Below are positions 8,579 through 17,272 of a stretch of 64,000 nt of DNA, piece after piece (position 1 is the stretch's first letter; every line of letters begins with the position of its first letter). The position numbers and the translations under genes were made by a program. Source of the DNA: RGIG9115 sp045644665 (lineage in GTDB: Bacteria > Bacillota > Clostridia > UBA1381); NCBI GenBank assembly GCA_045644665.1, contig JAZRHH010000018.1:37691-101690 (forward strand), written 5' to 3'. A model generated the notes under the pieces. The model saw only the letters and a list, made by a program, of their open reading frames with translations, did not search any database and was not told where the DNA came from.

Positions 8579-9787
8579 ATGAAATATATTGTAATTCTGG
8601 GAGACGGAATGGCAGATTATGACGTTCCGGAATTTGATGGCAAAACCATACTTGATGTTGCAGATAAACCAAATATTGACTATATGTCAATCCATGGCGA
8701 GCTTGGTATGGTAAAGACCGTACAGGACGGCATGAAGCCGGGAAGTGATGTTGCAAACCTGTCAGTTATGGGATATGATACACGCACCTGTTATACAGGT
8801 CGCTCACCTCTTGAGGCAGCAAGTATAGGAGTACAGCTTAAGGACACAGATGTAACATTCCGTTGCAACCTTGTAACTCTCTCAGACGAGGAAAACTATG
8901 AAGACAAAACAATGGTTGACTACTCTGCGGGAGAAATTTCCACAGAAGAAGCAAAAGAGCTTATTGCAGCTGTTGGAAAAGAACTGGATACTGATATTTT
9001 AAAGTTCTATGCAGGAGTGAGCTATCGTCACTTGCTTGTGTGGGACAAGGGTTCAGACAACGTGGAGCTTACACCTCCTCATGACATTTCTGACAGAAAA
9101 ATAAAGGACTATCTTCCAAAAGGTGACAACTGCAAAGAGCTTTTGCAGCTTATGAAAAAGTCTACAGATATACTTGCTTCACATCCTGTTAATCTTGAAA
9201 GAATAAAACAGGGCAAAAACCCAGCTACAAGTATATGGCTCTGGGGCGAGGGTAAAAAACCTCAGCTTGATAACTTTGAAGAAAAGTATAAGGTGTCTGG
9301 AAGCGTAATTTCCGCTGTTGACCTTATAAAAGGAATTGCAATCTGCGCAGACATGGAGTCAATTGATGTTGAGGGTGCAACAGGTACATATCATACAAAT
9401 TTTGAGGGCAAGACAAAAGCCGCCCTTAAATCACTCTGCGAGGACGGCAAGGACTTTGTGTACATTCATATGGAAGCGGCAGACGAGTGCGGACATCAGG
9501 GCGATGCAAAGAACAAAAAGCTCTCTGTAGAACTTATTGATAAAAAGGTTGTAGGCGTTTTAAGAAAAGAGCTTGAAGAGCGTGGAATTGAGTATAAAAT
9601 GCTCATTCTTCCTGACCACCCAACGCCAATAAAACTCAAAACTCATGTAAGTGACCCTGTTCCTTATGTGATTTATGATTCAACAAAGGAAGAGGGCAAA
9701 GGTCTTGTATATAACGAGGAAAACGGAAGAAAAACAGGAGTTTATATAGAAGACGGATATAAGCTTATGGACAAGTTTTTAAAATAA
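8579..9787 (+). CDS. apgM: Cofactor-independent phosphoglycerate mutase, archaeal (ApgM) type
   Basis: Interconverts 3- and 2-phosphoglycerate in glycolysis. 402 aa. The alkaline-phosphatase-superfamily metal site is visible: Asp9 in ILGDGMAD and the phosphate-accepting Ser56 in KPGSDVANLSVMGYD, with the later ILPDHPTP and ETADECGHQG-like (MEAADECGHQGD) metal motifs. This is the shorter ApgM class, not the roughly 510-aa GpmI. The SD AAGGGATG lies just upstream. Genes for the other glycolytic steps are not adjacent. Confidence 0.93.
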   Translation: MKYIVILGDGMADYDVPEFDGKTILDVADKPNIDYMSIHGELGMVKTVQDGMKPGSDVANLSVMGYDTRTCYTGRSPLEAASIGVQLKDTDVTFRCNLVTLSDEENYEDKTMVDYSAGEISTEEAKELIAAVGKELDTDILKFYAGVSYRHLLVWDKGSDNVELTPPHDISDRKIKDYLPKGDNCKELLQLMKKSTDILASHPVNLERIKQGKNPATSIWLWGEGKKPQLDNFEEKYKVSGSVISAVDLIKGIAICADMESIDVEGATGTYHTNFEGKTKAALKSLCEDGKDFVYIHMEAADECGHQGDAKNKKLSVELIDKKVVGVLRKELEERGIEYKMLILPDHPTPIKLKTHVSDPVPYVIYDSTKEEGKGLVYNEENGRKTGVYIEDGYKLMDKFLK

Positions 9788-9808
9788 CAAAGGAAGGGGA
9801 GGAGTTTA

Positions 9809-10987
9809 TTGAAATTTAAACACAGTACGCTTAAATTTGTAATAGGGTTTGGTTTAGCGGCAGCTATAATTGTTGCTCTTATATTTGCACTTCCCTGGCT
9901 TGCGGGCGGAGCGGTGTATGTTATAAAATTATTCCTGCCCTTTGTACTTGCATTTATATTTGCACTGGCAGTTGACCCGCTTGTAAGGCGGCTGCAAACA
10001 ACGCTAAAGCTCAGAAGAAACTGGACAGCACTTCTTGTTATAATACTTCTTATCGGTGTAGCGGGGGGCATAATTTCCTGGTGTGTATACAAAATAGTAA
10101 ATGAATTTCGTGCTCTTTATAATAACATACCTACTATATACCAAAATATAACATATGAGATAGAAATTTTAAAGGTTCGTTTGGGAGGGATTTATGAAAT
10201 TCTTCCGACAAACATCCAAAATGCTCTTTCAACCCTTGGTGAGCAAATTTCAAATGGTGCTGCAAATCTTATAAATACCAAGTCAGAGCCTTTTGTATCA
10301 GGTGCTGGCTCCTTTGCAAAGGCACTTCCAAAGGCGCTTATTTCAACGGTTGTATTTCTTCTTGCAAGTTACTTTATGATATCGGATTTTGAAAGGGTAA
10401 AAAACATTGTAAAAAAACCTTTCAGCAAAAATTTCAGCAGTAAATTTTCTGATGTAACCAAGCAGATAAAAAAATATCTCATAGCATATGTGAGAGCACA
10501 GGCAACAATAATGGTTATTGCCTTTTGCGTGCTTTTTGTAGGGTTTTGGATACTAAAGGTTGATTTTGCACTGCTCATTGCAATGGGTACAGCTTTTCTT
10601 GATGCACTTCCGTTTTTTGGAAGCGGAGCAGTTTTGTGGCCCTGGTGCATTATAAGCTTTATATCCGGAAACTTCAAAATGGGAATAGGTACAATTGTAA
10701 TATATGTTATATTGGTAGTTGTAAGACAGCTTACAGAGCCAAGAATAGTAAGTAAAAAAATGGGTACAAACCCTATACTTACCCTTATTTCCATGTACCT
10801 GGGCTACAGACTCCTTGGTATCGGAGGTATGATTTTAGGACCTCTTGTTATGATGCTGATTATTAGTCTTTATAAAGCAGGTCTTTTTGAAGCACCGGCA
10901 GGAGTAATAAAACATGGCATTGATTATGTAAAAAAACAGCTTCATACGCTGAAAAATAAATTTATAAGATTTTGGGAGAGTGACTAA
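9809..10987 (+). CDS. ytvI: YtvI-like sporulation membrane protein (AI-2E transporter family)
   Basis: 392-aa polytopic membrane protein of the AI-2E/PerM family, with about seven or eight hydrophobic segments (for example 10-32, 35-52, 68-93, and four between about 180 and 360). The TTG start is supported by GGGGAGGAG 5 bases upstream. In Clostridia and Bacilli such proteins are usually annotated as sporulation integral membrane protein YtvI. That role fits a genome with sigG and spoIIM, but other AI-2E family members cannot be excluded. It ends 2 bp before metG. Confidence 0.78.
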   Translation: MKFKHSTLKFVIGFGLAAAIIVALIFALPWLAGGAVYVIKLFLPFVLAFIFALAVDPLVRRLQTTLKLRRNWTALLVIILLIGVAGGIISWCVYKIVNEFRALYNNIPTIYQNITYEIEILKVRLGGIYEILPTNIQNALSTLGEQISNGAANLINTKSEPFVSGAGSFAKALPKALISTVVFLLASYFMISDFERVKNIVKKPFSKNFSSKFSDVTKQIKKYLIAYVRAQATIMVIAFCVLFVGFWILKVDFALLIAMGTAFLDALPFFGSGAVLWPWCIISFISGNFKMGIGTIVIYVILVVVRQLTEPRIVSKKMGTNPILTLISMYLGYRLLGIGGMILGPLVMMLIISLYKAGLFEAPAGVIKHGIDYVKKQLHTLKNKFIRFWESD

Positions 10988-10989
10988 AT

Positions 10990-12906
10990 TTGGATAAGTA
11001 CTATATTACCACCGCAATTGCGTATACATCAAGAAAGCCTCATATAGGCAACACATATGAGATAATTCTCACAGATGCAATTGCAAGATTTAACAGATAT
11101 ATCGGTAAGGATGTTTTCTTCCTTACAGGTACGGACGAGCATGGACAAAAAATACAGGAAATTGCAGAGCAGGCAGGAATTACTCCAAAAGAGCATGTTG
11201 ATGTAATTGCCTCACAAATTAAAGATATTGCCGATATGCTTAACATCAGCTATGACAAGTTCATTCGTACAACAGATGATTATCACGTTGAGGCTGTAAA
11301 GAAGATATTTAAAAAGCTTTACGAGCAGGGTGATATATACAAAGGCGAGTATGAGGGACTTTATTGTACCCCTTGTGAGTCTTTCTGGACAGAATCTCAG
11401 CTTGTAGACGGCAAATGTCCTGATTGTGGCAGAGAGGTAAACAAGACAAAGGAAGAAGCATACTTCTTTAGAATGAGTAAGTATCAGGACAAACTTATAA
11501 AGTATATAGAGGATAATCCTGAATTTATACAGCCGGAATCACGTAAAAAGGAAATGCTTAATAACTTCCTTAAGGTAGGACTTCAGGACCTTTGTGTATC
11601 AAGAAGCAGCTTTACATGGGGCGTGCCTGTGGAATTTGACCCGGGTCATGTAATCTATGTATGGATTGACGCTCTTTCAAACTATATAACAGCCCTTGAT
11701 TATACACCGGACAGTCAGGGTGAGCTTTATAAAAAGTACTGGCCGGCAGATGTTCATATCATAGGCAAGGATATTTTGAGATTTCATACTATATACTGGC
11801 CAATTATGCTTATGGCACTTGGCGAACCTCTTCCAAAACAGGTGTTCGGTCATCCCTGGATGTTAGTGGGCGAAGAAAAAATGAGTAAGTCAAGAGGAAA
11901 TGTAATTTATGCAGAGGACCTTGTACGTCACTTTGGTGTTGACGCTGTAAGATACTATTCCCTTCATGAAATGCCTTTTGCTCAGGATGGTACAATAACA
12001 TACGATGTTTTCATTTCAAGGTTTAATTCAGAACTTGCAAACACCCTTGGAAATCTTGTAACAAGAACAGTTTCCATGGTAAATAAGTACTTTGGAGGCG
12101 CAGTGAGTGTAAATGACTGCCACGGGGAATTTGATGATGACTTAAAGAATGTAATTTCCCAGAGTATTAAGGGTGTAACAGAGAAAATGAAAACCCTCCA
12201 TGTGGCAGACAGTATTGACGAAATCTGGAAAATTGCAAATCGTGCAAACAAATATATAGACGAAACAACACCGTGGATTTTGGCAAAGAATGAAGAAGAC
12301 AAGCCAAGACTTTCAACTGTTCTTTATAACCTTTTAGAGAGTATAAGAATAATTGCGTCACTTCTTTCATCCTTTATGCCGGGTGCGGCAGAAAAGATTT
12401 CACAGCAAATAAATGATACTAATTTGTCCTATGAAAGCATCCAAAACTTTGGAGCTTATAAAACAGGTACAAAGGTATCAGACGCTGAAATTTTGTTCCA
12501 GAGAATTGATGCAGAAGCAAAGCTTAAGGAAATAGAAGAAGAATTTTCTGCAGAGGAAAAAATAAAAATTGCTCCTTATAAAGACTATATAGAGTTTGAT
12601 GACTTTGAAAAGCTAGATATTCGTGTAGGTAAGGTTTTAGAGTGCGAGCCGGTGCCTAAATCATCAAAGCTACTACGATTTACACTTGAAGTTGGCTCTG
12701 AAACAAGACAAATTCTTTCAGGCATTTCAAAATACCATACTCCGGAAGAGCTTATAGGAAAAAATGTAATTTTTATTGCAAATCTTAAGCCTCGTAAAAT
12801 GATGGGACTTGAATCCTGCGGCATGATTCTTTCTGCAGAGTTCGAGGACGGACTCACAGCGCTCACAACGATTAAAGACATACAGAGCGGAGCAGAAATC
12901 GTATAA
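10990..12906 (+). CDS. metG: Methionine-tRNA ligase
   Basis: Charges tRNA-Met. 638 aa, TTG start 2 bp after ytvI. Class I signatures: HIG at 18-20 (PHIGNTYE) and KMSKS at 297-301. A zinc knuckle is formed by Cys126, Cys129, Cys143 and Cys146. The C-terminal 100 residues (from about 535, FDDFEKLDIRVGKV) form the EMAP-like tRNA-binding domain, so this is the long dimeric form. No T-box leader precedes it; it appears to be expressed by readthrough from the upstream genes. Confidence 0.97.
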   Translation: MDKYYITTAIAYTSRKPHIGNTYEIILTDAIARFNRYIGKDVFFLTGTDEHGQKIQEIAEQAGITPKEHVDVIASQIKDIADMLNISYDKFIRTTDDYHVEAVKKIFKKLYEQGDIYKGEYEGLYCTPCESFWTESQLVDGKCPDCGREVNKTKEEAYFFRMSKYQDKLIKYIEDNPEFIQPESRKKEMLNNFLKVGLQDLCVSRSSFTWGVPVEFDPGHVIYVWIDALSNYITALDYTPDSQGELYKKYWPADVHIIGKDILRFHTIYWPIMLMALGEPLPKQVFGHPWMLVGEEKMSKSRGNVIYAEDLVRHFGVDAVRYYSLHEMPFAQDGTITYDVFISRFNSELANTLGNLVTRTVSMVNKYFGGAVSVNDCHGEFDDDLKNVISQSIKGVTEKMKTLHVADSIDEIWKIANRANKYIDETTPWILAKNEEDKPRLSTVLYNLLESIRIIASLLSSFMPGAAEKISQQINDTNLSYESIQNFGAYKTGTKVSDAEILFQRIDAEAKLKEIEEEFSAEEKIKIAPYKDYIEFDDFEKLDIRVGKVLECEPVPKSSKLLRFTLEVGSETRQILSGISKYHTPEELIGKNVIFIANLKPRKMMGLESCGMILSAEFEDGLTALTTIKDIQSGAEIV

Positions 12907-12910
12907 CTAT

Positions 12911-12940
12911 AATAAGCTGTTGATTAGTCAACAGCTTATT
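12911..12940 (+). terminator. Terminator after metG
   Basis: A perfect 13-bp stem (12911-12923 with 12928-12940) with a TTAG loop, followed by TGTTTGTATT. It closes the prfA-to-metG gene run. Confidence 0.85.
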
Positions 12941-12984
12941 TGTTTGTATTCCAAAAATTAATACTAAAAATTCTAAAATTACAC

Positions 12985-13013
12985 TTGTAATTTAAATAAA
13001 TATATGATACAAT
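12985..13013 (+). promoter_or_regulatory. Sigma-A-like promoter of the Wzz/CpsD genes
   Basis: TTGTAA (12985-12990) and TACAAT (13008-13013), 17-bp spacer, 42 bp before the chosen TTG start. Confidence 0.6.
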
Positions 13014-13054
13014 AAACTATAACTTGTATGTATGATAAAAGGGAGTGGTATTTT

Positions 13055-13735
13055 TTGACTACAGAAATTAATATTATTGATTTACTAAATGTGATGATAC
13101 GCAAATGGTGGGTCATTGCAATTAGTGTTATGATATGCGGTGGCGGTACATATGTTTATACAGATTTGTTTGTGGAGCCTATGTATAGAACTGACGGTTC
13201 TATTTACGTTAACTGTGAAACGGAAGCAGAAAGAGTAGATGTTGCAAGTTCCGGACGTATGGAATCAAACGCCCGTCTGGCAGTTACATATGTAGAAATT
13301 TTGAGGGCTCGTTCTTTCCTTACGGATGTTGCCCGTGACCTTAATAACAAGTACTCATATGCACAAATTCAAAATATGCTTACTATTGAGCCGGTTAATG
13401 AAACAGAGCTTCTTAAGATAACCGTTGAGGGAACCGATCCGGACGATGCCTGTAAGATAGTTGAAAGCATTCTCCAAAGAGCAGGAGAACAGCTTATGAC
13501 AATTGTTAAGGCGGGAACTGTTGAAATAGTGGATGAGCCTTATGTTCCACTCGTTCCCTTCTCTCCAAACAAGTCACGAAACACCCTTTTTGGTGCCTTG
13601 GCAGGTGCAATTCTGGCAATTGGATTTTTGTTCCTTATGGAGCTTTTTGATACTCATGTTAAAAACGCAGATGAAATAAGACAGAAATATTCGGAGCCTG
13701 TTCTTGGAGAAATTCCAACATTCAGCTTCCAGTAA
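13055..13735 (+). CDS. Wzz/CapA-type polysaccharide co-polymerase (CpsC-like activator)
   Basis: Start chosen at TTG 13055 (MTTEINIIDLLN, 226 aa) because GGGAG lies 9 bases upstream; an ATG at 13028 precedes that ribosome site. Two membrane segments, about 17-36 and 178-196, flank an extracytoplasmic domain of about 140 residues, with the proline-rich PLVPFSPNK before the second segment. This is the layout of the Gram-positive half-protein that activates the BY-kinase encoded next (19 bp downstream). No polymerase, flippase or glycosyltransferase genes follow, so the polysaccharide target is not evident. Confidence 0.88.
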   Translation: MTTEINIIDLLNVMIRKWWVIAISVMICGGGTYVYTDLFVEPMYRTDGSIYVNCETEAERVDVASSGRMESNARLAVTYVEILRARSFLTDVARDLNNKYSYAQIQNMLTIEPVNETELLKITVEGTDPDDACKIVESILQRAGEQLMTIVKAGTVEIVDEPYVPLVPFSPNKSRNTLFGALAGAILAIGFLFLMELFDTHVKNADEIRQKYSEPVLGEIPTFSFQ

Positions 13736-13754
13736 TATGAAGGGGTAATTTGTT

Positions 13755-14675
13755 ATGGCTAATAAGATACTTGAATATATAGGAAAATTTAATGAAAAGA
13801 AGCACAGTTTAAAAAACAGTGCAATAGCAGATACTCTTGAAAATCCGAAATTTCATATTATAGACGACAACACGCCCTTTGCAATAACTGAAGCTTATAA
13901 GACTGCCAGAACAAACATCATGTTTGCCCTTGCAGGAGAGTCCAAATGTAAAAAGATAATTTTTACATCAGCAGAGCCGGGTGAAGGTAAGAGTACAACA
14001 GTACTTAATCTTGGTATAACCTTTGCACAGATGCAGGGTAAGGTCCTTATAATTGACGGAGACCTTAGAAAGCCAAGAATTCACAGATATCTGGGACTTG
14101 AAAAGAACGGTGGTCTTTCGGATGTTCTTGCAGGTATGATAGAAATTGATGACGCTATTAAAACAAATGAGGAATTGAACGTAGACTGTATTACAGCTGG
14201 TCAAATTCCTCCAAACCCTGTTGAGTTGTTGTCATCAGCTGCTATGGACGACCTCCTTGAAAAACTTGGCGAAAGATATGAGTATATATTTATAGACACT
14301 CCGCCTGTAACTGTTGTTACAGATGCAGCATCCATGGCAAAATATGTTGACGGATATGTAGTAGTTGTACGTCATGGCTATACAATCCATGAGCTTCTTG
14401 AAAAAACCCGTCAATCTCTGGAATTTGCAGAAGCAAAAATACTTGGTTATATGCTAAACGATATAAGAGCTGTTGCAGGTATTGGATATGCAAGATACGG
14501 AGCATACGGAACAAGATACAAGTACCGTTACCGTTACCGCTACGGATACAAGTACGGCTACAATTACGGCTACGGCTACGGCTATCAATATGCAGACAGA
14601 CGTGATAATATGTACTCAGGTGAGTATGTATACGGCGATGATATTGAAACAGACGAATTACAGCCGAGAAAATAA
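13755..14675 (+). CDS. CpsD/CapB-family bacterial tyrosine kinase with an extended Tyr-rich tail
   Basis: BY-kinase of 306 aa, partner of the upstream Wzz-type activator, expected to autophosphorylate on C-terminal tyrosines and control capsule or exopolysaccharide assembly at the membrane. Walker A is at 74-81 (EPGEGKST), Walker A' at 97-107 (VLIIDGDLRKP) and Walker B at 177-184 (YIFIDTPP). The tail is odd: from Tyr255 to Tyr279 every second residue is tyrosine (13 in a row alternating with K, R, G, N or Q), and 19 tyrosines lie between 245 and 293. Usual CpsD tails carry about four to seven. No PHP-type phosphatase gene (cpsB) is adjacent. Confidence 0.92.
   Translation: MANKILEYIGKFNEKKHSLKNSAIADTLENPKFHIIDDNTPFAITEAYKTARTNIMFALAGESKCKKIIFTSAEPGEGKSTTVLNLGITFAQMQGKVLIIDGDLRKPRIHRYLGLEKNGGLSDVLAGMIEIDDAIKTNEELNVDCITAGQIPPNPVELLSSAAMDDLLEKLGERYEYIFIDTPPVTVVTDAASMAKYVDGYVVVVRHGYTIHELLEKTRQSLEFAEAKILGYMLNDIRAVAGIGYARYGAYGTRYKYRYRYRYGYKYGYNYGYGYGYQYADRRDNMYSGEYVYGDDIETDELQPRK
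14517..14591 (+). repeat. Low-complexity TAC-NNN hexamer tract coding alternating tyrosines
   Basis: Twelve and a half consecutive six-base units in which the first codon is TAC or TAT and the second is AAG, CGT, CGC, GGA, GGC, AAT or CAA. The variation at the second codon and at wobble positions suggests an old expansion kept by selection on the protein. Confidence 0.8.
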
Positions 14676-14698
14676 ATTTTTGAAAGGAAGTAAAAATT

Positions 14699-15130
14699 AT
14701 GTTAAAAGGAATTAACCCAATACTTTCACCGGAGCTTGTAAAAATCCTTATGGAAATGGGCCACGGTGATGAAATTGTAATTTCAGACGGAAATTTCCCC
14801 GGTGCATCAATGGCAAAAAGATTAGTCAGAGCAGACGGACACGGCTGCAGAGAGATAATGGATGCTATTCTTACACATCTTCCTCTTGACCAGTATGTTG
14901 ATAAACAGGTAGTTCTTATGGAGGTTGTTCCCGGTGACCCGTACGTTCCGGAAATCTGGGATGACTACAAGGAAATTGTTGCAAAGCACGATAAGGATGC
15001 AAAGTTCGAGCATATGGAGCGTTTTGCATACTATGAAAGAGCAAAAGAGGCTTATGCTGTTGTACAAACAGGTGAAACAGCAATTTATGCAAATGTAATT
15101 CTTAAAAAAGGTGTAGTTAAGCCTGAATAA
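14699..15130 (+). CDS. RbsD/FucU-family sugar mutarotase
   Basis: 143 aa; RbsD/FucU proteins interconvert anomers of fucose or ribose and related sugars, feeding the matching isomerase or kinase. The N-terminal MLKGINPILSPELVKILMEMGHGDEIVI with the catalytic His of MGHGD and the C-terminal ETAIYANVILKKGVV are diagnostic; the overall sequence is nearer FucU (L-fucose mutarotase) than RbsD. SD GAAAGGAAG precedes the ATG. It lies 19 bp before rhamnulokinase, which suggests a 6-deoxyhexose substrate, but no isomerase or aldolase gene is present here. Confidence 0.88.
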   Translation: MLKGINPILSPELVKILMEMGHGDEIVISDGNFPGASMAKRLVRADGHGCREIMDAILTHLPLDQYVDKQVVLMEVVPGDPYVPEIWDDYKEIVAKHDKDAKFEHMERFAYYERAKEAYAVVQTGETAIYANVILKKGVVKPE

Positions 15131-15149
15131 GAAAGGAGCTTTAAACTAA

Positions 15150-16613
15150 ATGAAAGTATTGGCATTTGACTTTGGCGCTTCAAGCGGAAGAGCTATTATG
15201 GGTACCTTTGAAAACGGTAAGATAGAGCTTGAAGAGGTACACAGATTTGATAATGACCCGGTGCTGCTTGGTAAGAGTTTTTACTGGGACATATTAAGAC
15301 TTTTCTTTGAAATAAAGCAAGGCATTACAAAAGCAAAGAACTTAACTGATTTTGAAAGTATCGGTATTGATACATGGGGTGTTGACTACGGACTCCTTTC
15401 AAAGGCAGAGGATTTGGTTGGTAATGTATATAACTACCGTGACGAAAGAACAGTTGGAATTACAAAGGAAATGGACAAAGAGGTTATAACAAATAAGGAC
15501 CTCTATGACCTTACCGGCGGACAAATTGCAGAGTATAACACGATTTTCCAACTTTATGCATTTAAAAAGCAAAAGCCTGAGCTTTTGGAGCTTGTAGATA
15601 AGGTACTTCTTATTCCTGACCTTTTCAATTACTTCCTTACAGGCAAAATGGCTGCGGAATGTTCGATCGCTTCCACAACACAGCTTATGAACCCTTATAC
15701 AAAGGAGTGGGAATACTCACTTATGGATAAGCTTGGTCTTAAGCGTGAATGGTTCCCTGAAATCATTCCAAGCGGAACAGTACTTGCGCCTGTAAAGAAA
15801 GAAATCTGCGAGGAAATTGGTATAGAGCCAAAGAATGTTGTAGCTGTATGTGAGCATGACACAGCAAGTGCTGTTGTGGCTGTTCCTACAACAGAAAAAG
15901 ACTTTGTATTCATTTCCTGCGGAACATGGTCACTTTTTGGTACAGAACTTGAAAAGCCTGTAATATCAGACCTTTCTGCAAAATATAATTTAACTAACGA
16001 AACCGGTTATAATAATACCACAAGATTTTTAAAGAACATTATCGGTCTTTGGCTTATTCAGGAAACAAGACGTCAGTTTAAGCGTGAGGGTAAAAACTAT
16101 TCATATGCAGACATGGAAAATCTTGCCCGGGCAGAAAAGCCATTTACATGCTTTATAGACCCTGATTCACCTGAATTTGTAACACCGGGCAATATGCCAC
16201 AGAAAATTAAGGACTTCTGTGCAAGAACAGGTCAAACACCTCCTGCAACAGACGGCGCTGTTATAAGATGTATATATGAAAGTCTTGCAATGAAATATAA
16301 GTATACATTCTTGCAGCTGAAAGAGTGTTGCAACAAGGACTTTAAGGTAATTCATATGGTAGGCGGCGGCACAAAGGACTCTTTCCTTTGCCAGATGACA
16401 GCAAATGCAGCAAACGTTCCTGTTGTTGCAGGACCAATTGAAGCTACAGCTGCAGGTAATGTGGCAGTTCAGCTTATTGCAAACGGTCAGATTTCTGATA
16501 TATGGGAAGCAAGAAAAATAATTGCTGATTCCTTTGATGTTGTAAGATACGAAGTAAAAGACCATGACGCCTGGGAAGAAGCATATCCCCAATTTACAAA
16601 AATTTTGCTTTAA
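15150..16613 (+). CDS. rhaB: Rhamnulokinase (FGGY family)
   Basis: ATP-dependent kinase converting L-rhamnulose to rhamnulose 1-phosphate. 487 aa. Visible: N-terminal phosphate loop (AFDFGASSGRAIMG), IDTWGVDYGLL, a cluster around CEHDTASAV (about 231-240), SCGTWSLFG, and the C-terminal VGGGTKDSFLCQMTANA adenosine motif. The pattern fits RhaB better than the related fucu- or xylulokinases. The gene sits between fucU and a small exporter, without rhaA or rhaD, so the catabolic pathway must be completed elsewhere. Confidence 0.88.
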   Translation: MKVLAFDFGASSGRAIMGTFENGKIELEEVHRFDNDPVLLGKSFYWDILRLFFEIKQGITKAKNLTDFESIGIDTWGVDYGLLSKAEDLVGNVYNYRDERTVGITKEMDKEVITNKDLYDLTGGQIAEYNTIFQLYAFKKQKPELLELVDKVLLIPDLFNYFLTGKMAAECSIASTTQLMNPYTKEWEYSLMDKLGLKREWFPEIIPSGTVLAPVKKEICEEIGIEPKNVVAVCEHDTASAVVAVPTTEKDFVFISCGTWSLFGTELEKPVISDLSAKYNLTNETGYNNTTRFLKNIIGLWLIQETRRQFKREGKNYSYADMENLARAEKPFTCFIDPDSPEFVTPGNMPQKIKDFCARTGQTPPATDGAVIRCIYESLAMKYKYTFLQLKECCNKDFKVIHMVGGGTKDSFLCQMTANAANVPVVAGPIEATAAGNVAVQLIANGQISDIWEARKIIADSFDVVRYEVKDHDAWEEAYPQFTKILL

Positions 16614-16630
16614 TTTGAAAGGAAAATAGT

Positions 16631-17128
16631 ATGGACTCCATCGTTCAATATATCGTTGATATATTTGGCGGAACAATTCCGTCACAGCTGATAGTATTTA
16701 TTGTTTCCATGATTCCCGTTCTGGAACTAAGAGGAAGCATACTTGCTGCAGGATTTATGGATGTTGCCTTTTTGGAAACATATATTGTAGCAGTTTTGGG
16801 AAACTTGCTACCAATCCCATTTATACTTGTATTTATAAAGAAAATCCTTGAATGGATGAAGTCTACAAAAGCCTTTTCACGTATAGCAAACGGTATAGAA
16901 AAAAGAGCACTTTCCAAAAGAGAGCAAATAGACAAGTACGGCTACTTTGGACTTTTCCTTTTTGTAGCAATTCCTCTTCCGGGCACAGGAGCCTGGACTG
17001 GAGCGCTTTTGGCAGTGCTTCTTGGAATGAAAAACAAAAAAGCTTTTATTCCTATAGCACTTGGTGTAATGGCAGCAGGACTTGTTATGAGTTTGCTGGC
17101 GTTTGGTATTATACAAAAAATAGTATAA
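16631..17128 (+). CDS. Putative small multidrug-export family membrane protein (COG2426)
   Basis: 165-aa integral membrane protein with four or five hydrophobic segments and the family signature around FVSMIPVLELRGSI-like (VSMIPVLELRGSILAAG) near residue 30 and FVAIPLPGTGAWTGALLA near 115. These are the hallmarks of the DUF/Sm_multidrug_ex family, whose transport activity is poorly supported experimentally. It follows rhaB by 17 bp with a GAAAGGAAA site and is the last gene before a terminator. No functional link to sugar use is proven. Confidence 0.85.
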   Translation: MDSIVQYIVDIFGGTIPSQLIVFIVSMIPVLELRGSILAAGFMDVAFLETYIVAVLGNLLPIPFILVFIKKILEWMKSTKAFSRIANGIEKRALSKREQIDKYGYFGLFLFVAIPLPGTGAWTGALLAVLLGMKNKKAFIPIALGVMAAGLVMSLLAFGIIQKIV

Positions 17129-17131
17129 ATA

Positions 17132-17167
17132 AATCCTTTGTTCTCTAATGAGAGCAAAGGATTTTTT
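17132..17167 (+). terminator. Terminator closing the fucU-rhaB gene set
   Basis: AATCCTTTG (17132-17140) pairs with CAAAGGATT (17155-17163), with an inner CTCT-AATG-AGAG extension, followed by TTTTT. Confidence 0.85.
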
Positions 17168-17208
17168 GCTTTTCAAATATTTGGATACAAAAATCCAAAA
17201 ATTCGATA

Positions 17209-17237
17209 TTGTTTACATATGTAATATATAATATAAT
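17209..17237 (+). promoter_or_regulatory. Promoter of the serine hydrolase gene
   Basis: TTGTTT (17209-17214) and TATAAT (17232-17237) at 17 bp. A TTTACA overlapping the first hexamer gives an alternative -35 at 14 bp. Confidence 0.5.
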
Positions 17238-17272
17238 AAACTCGTATACATTTAATCTTTGGAGGGGACACA

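Noticed and set aside
14473..14715. A second frame over the Tyr-rich part of the kinase gene
   Set aside because: It is the Thr/Ala-rich shadow of the TAC-NNN repeat and has no ribosome site; the kinase frame has all motifs.
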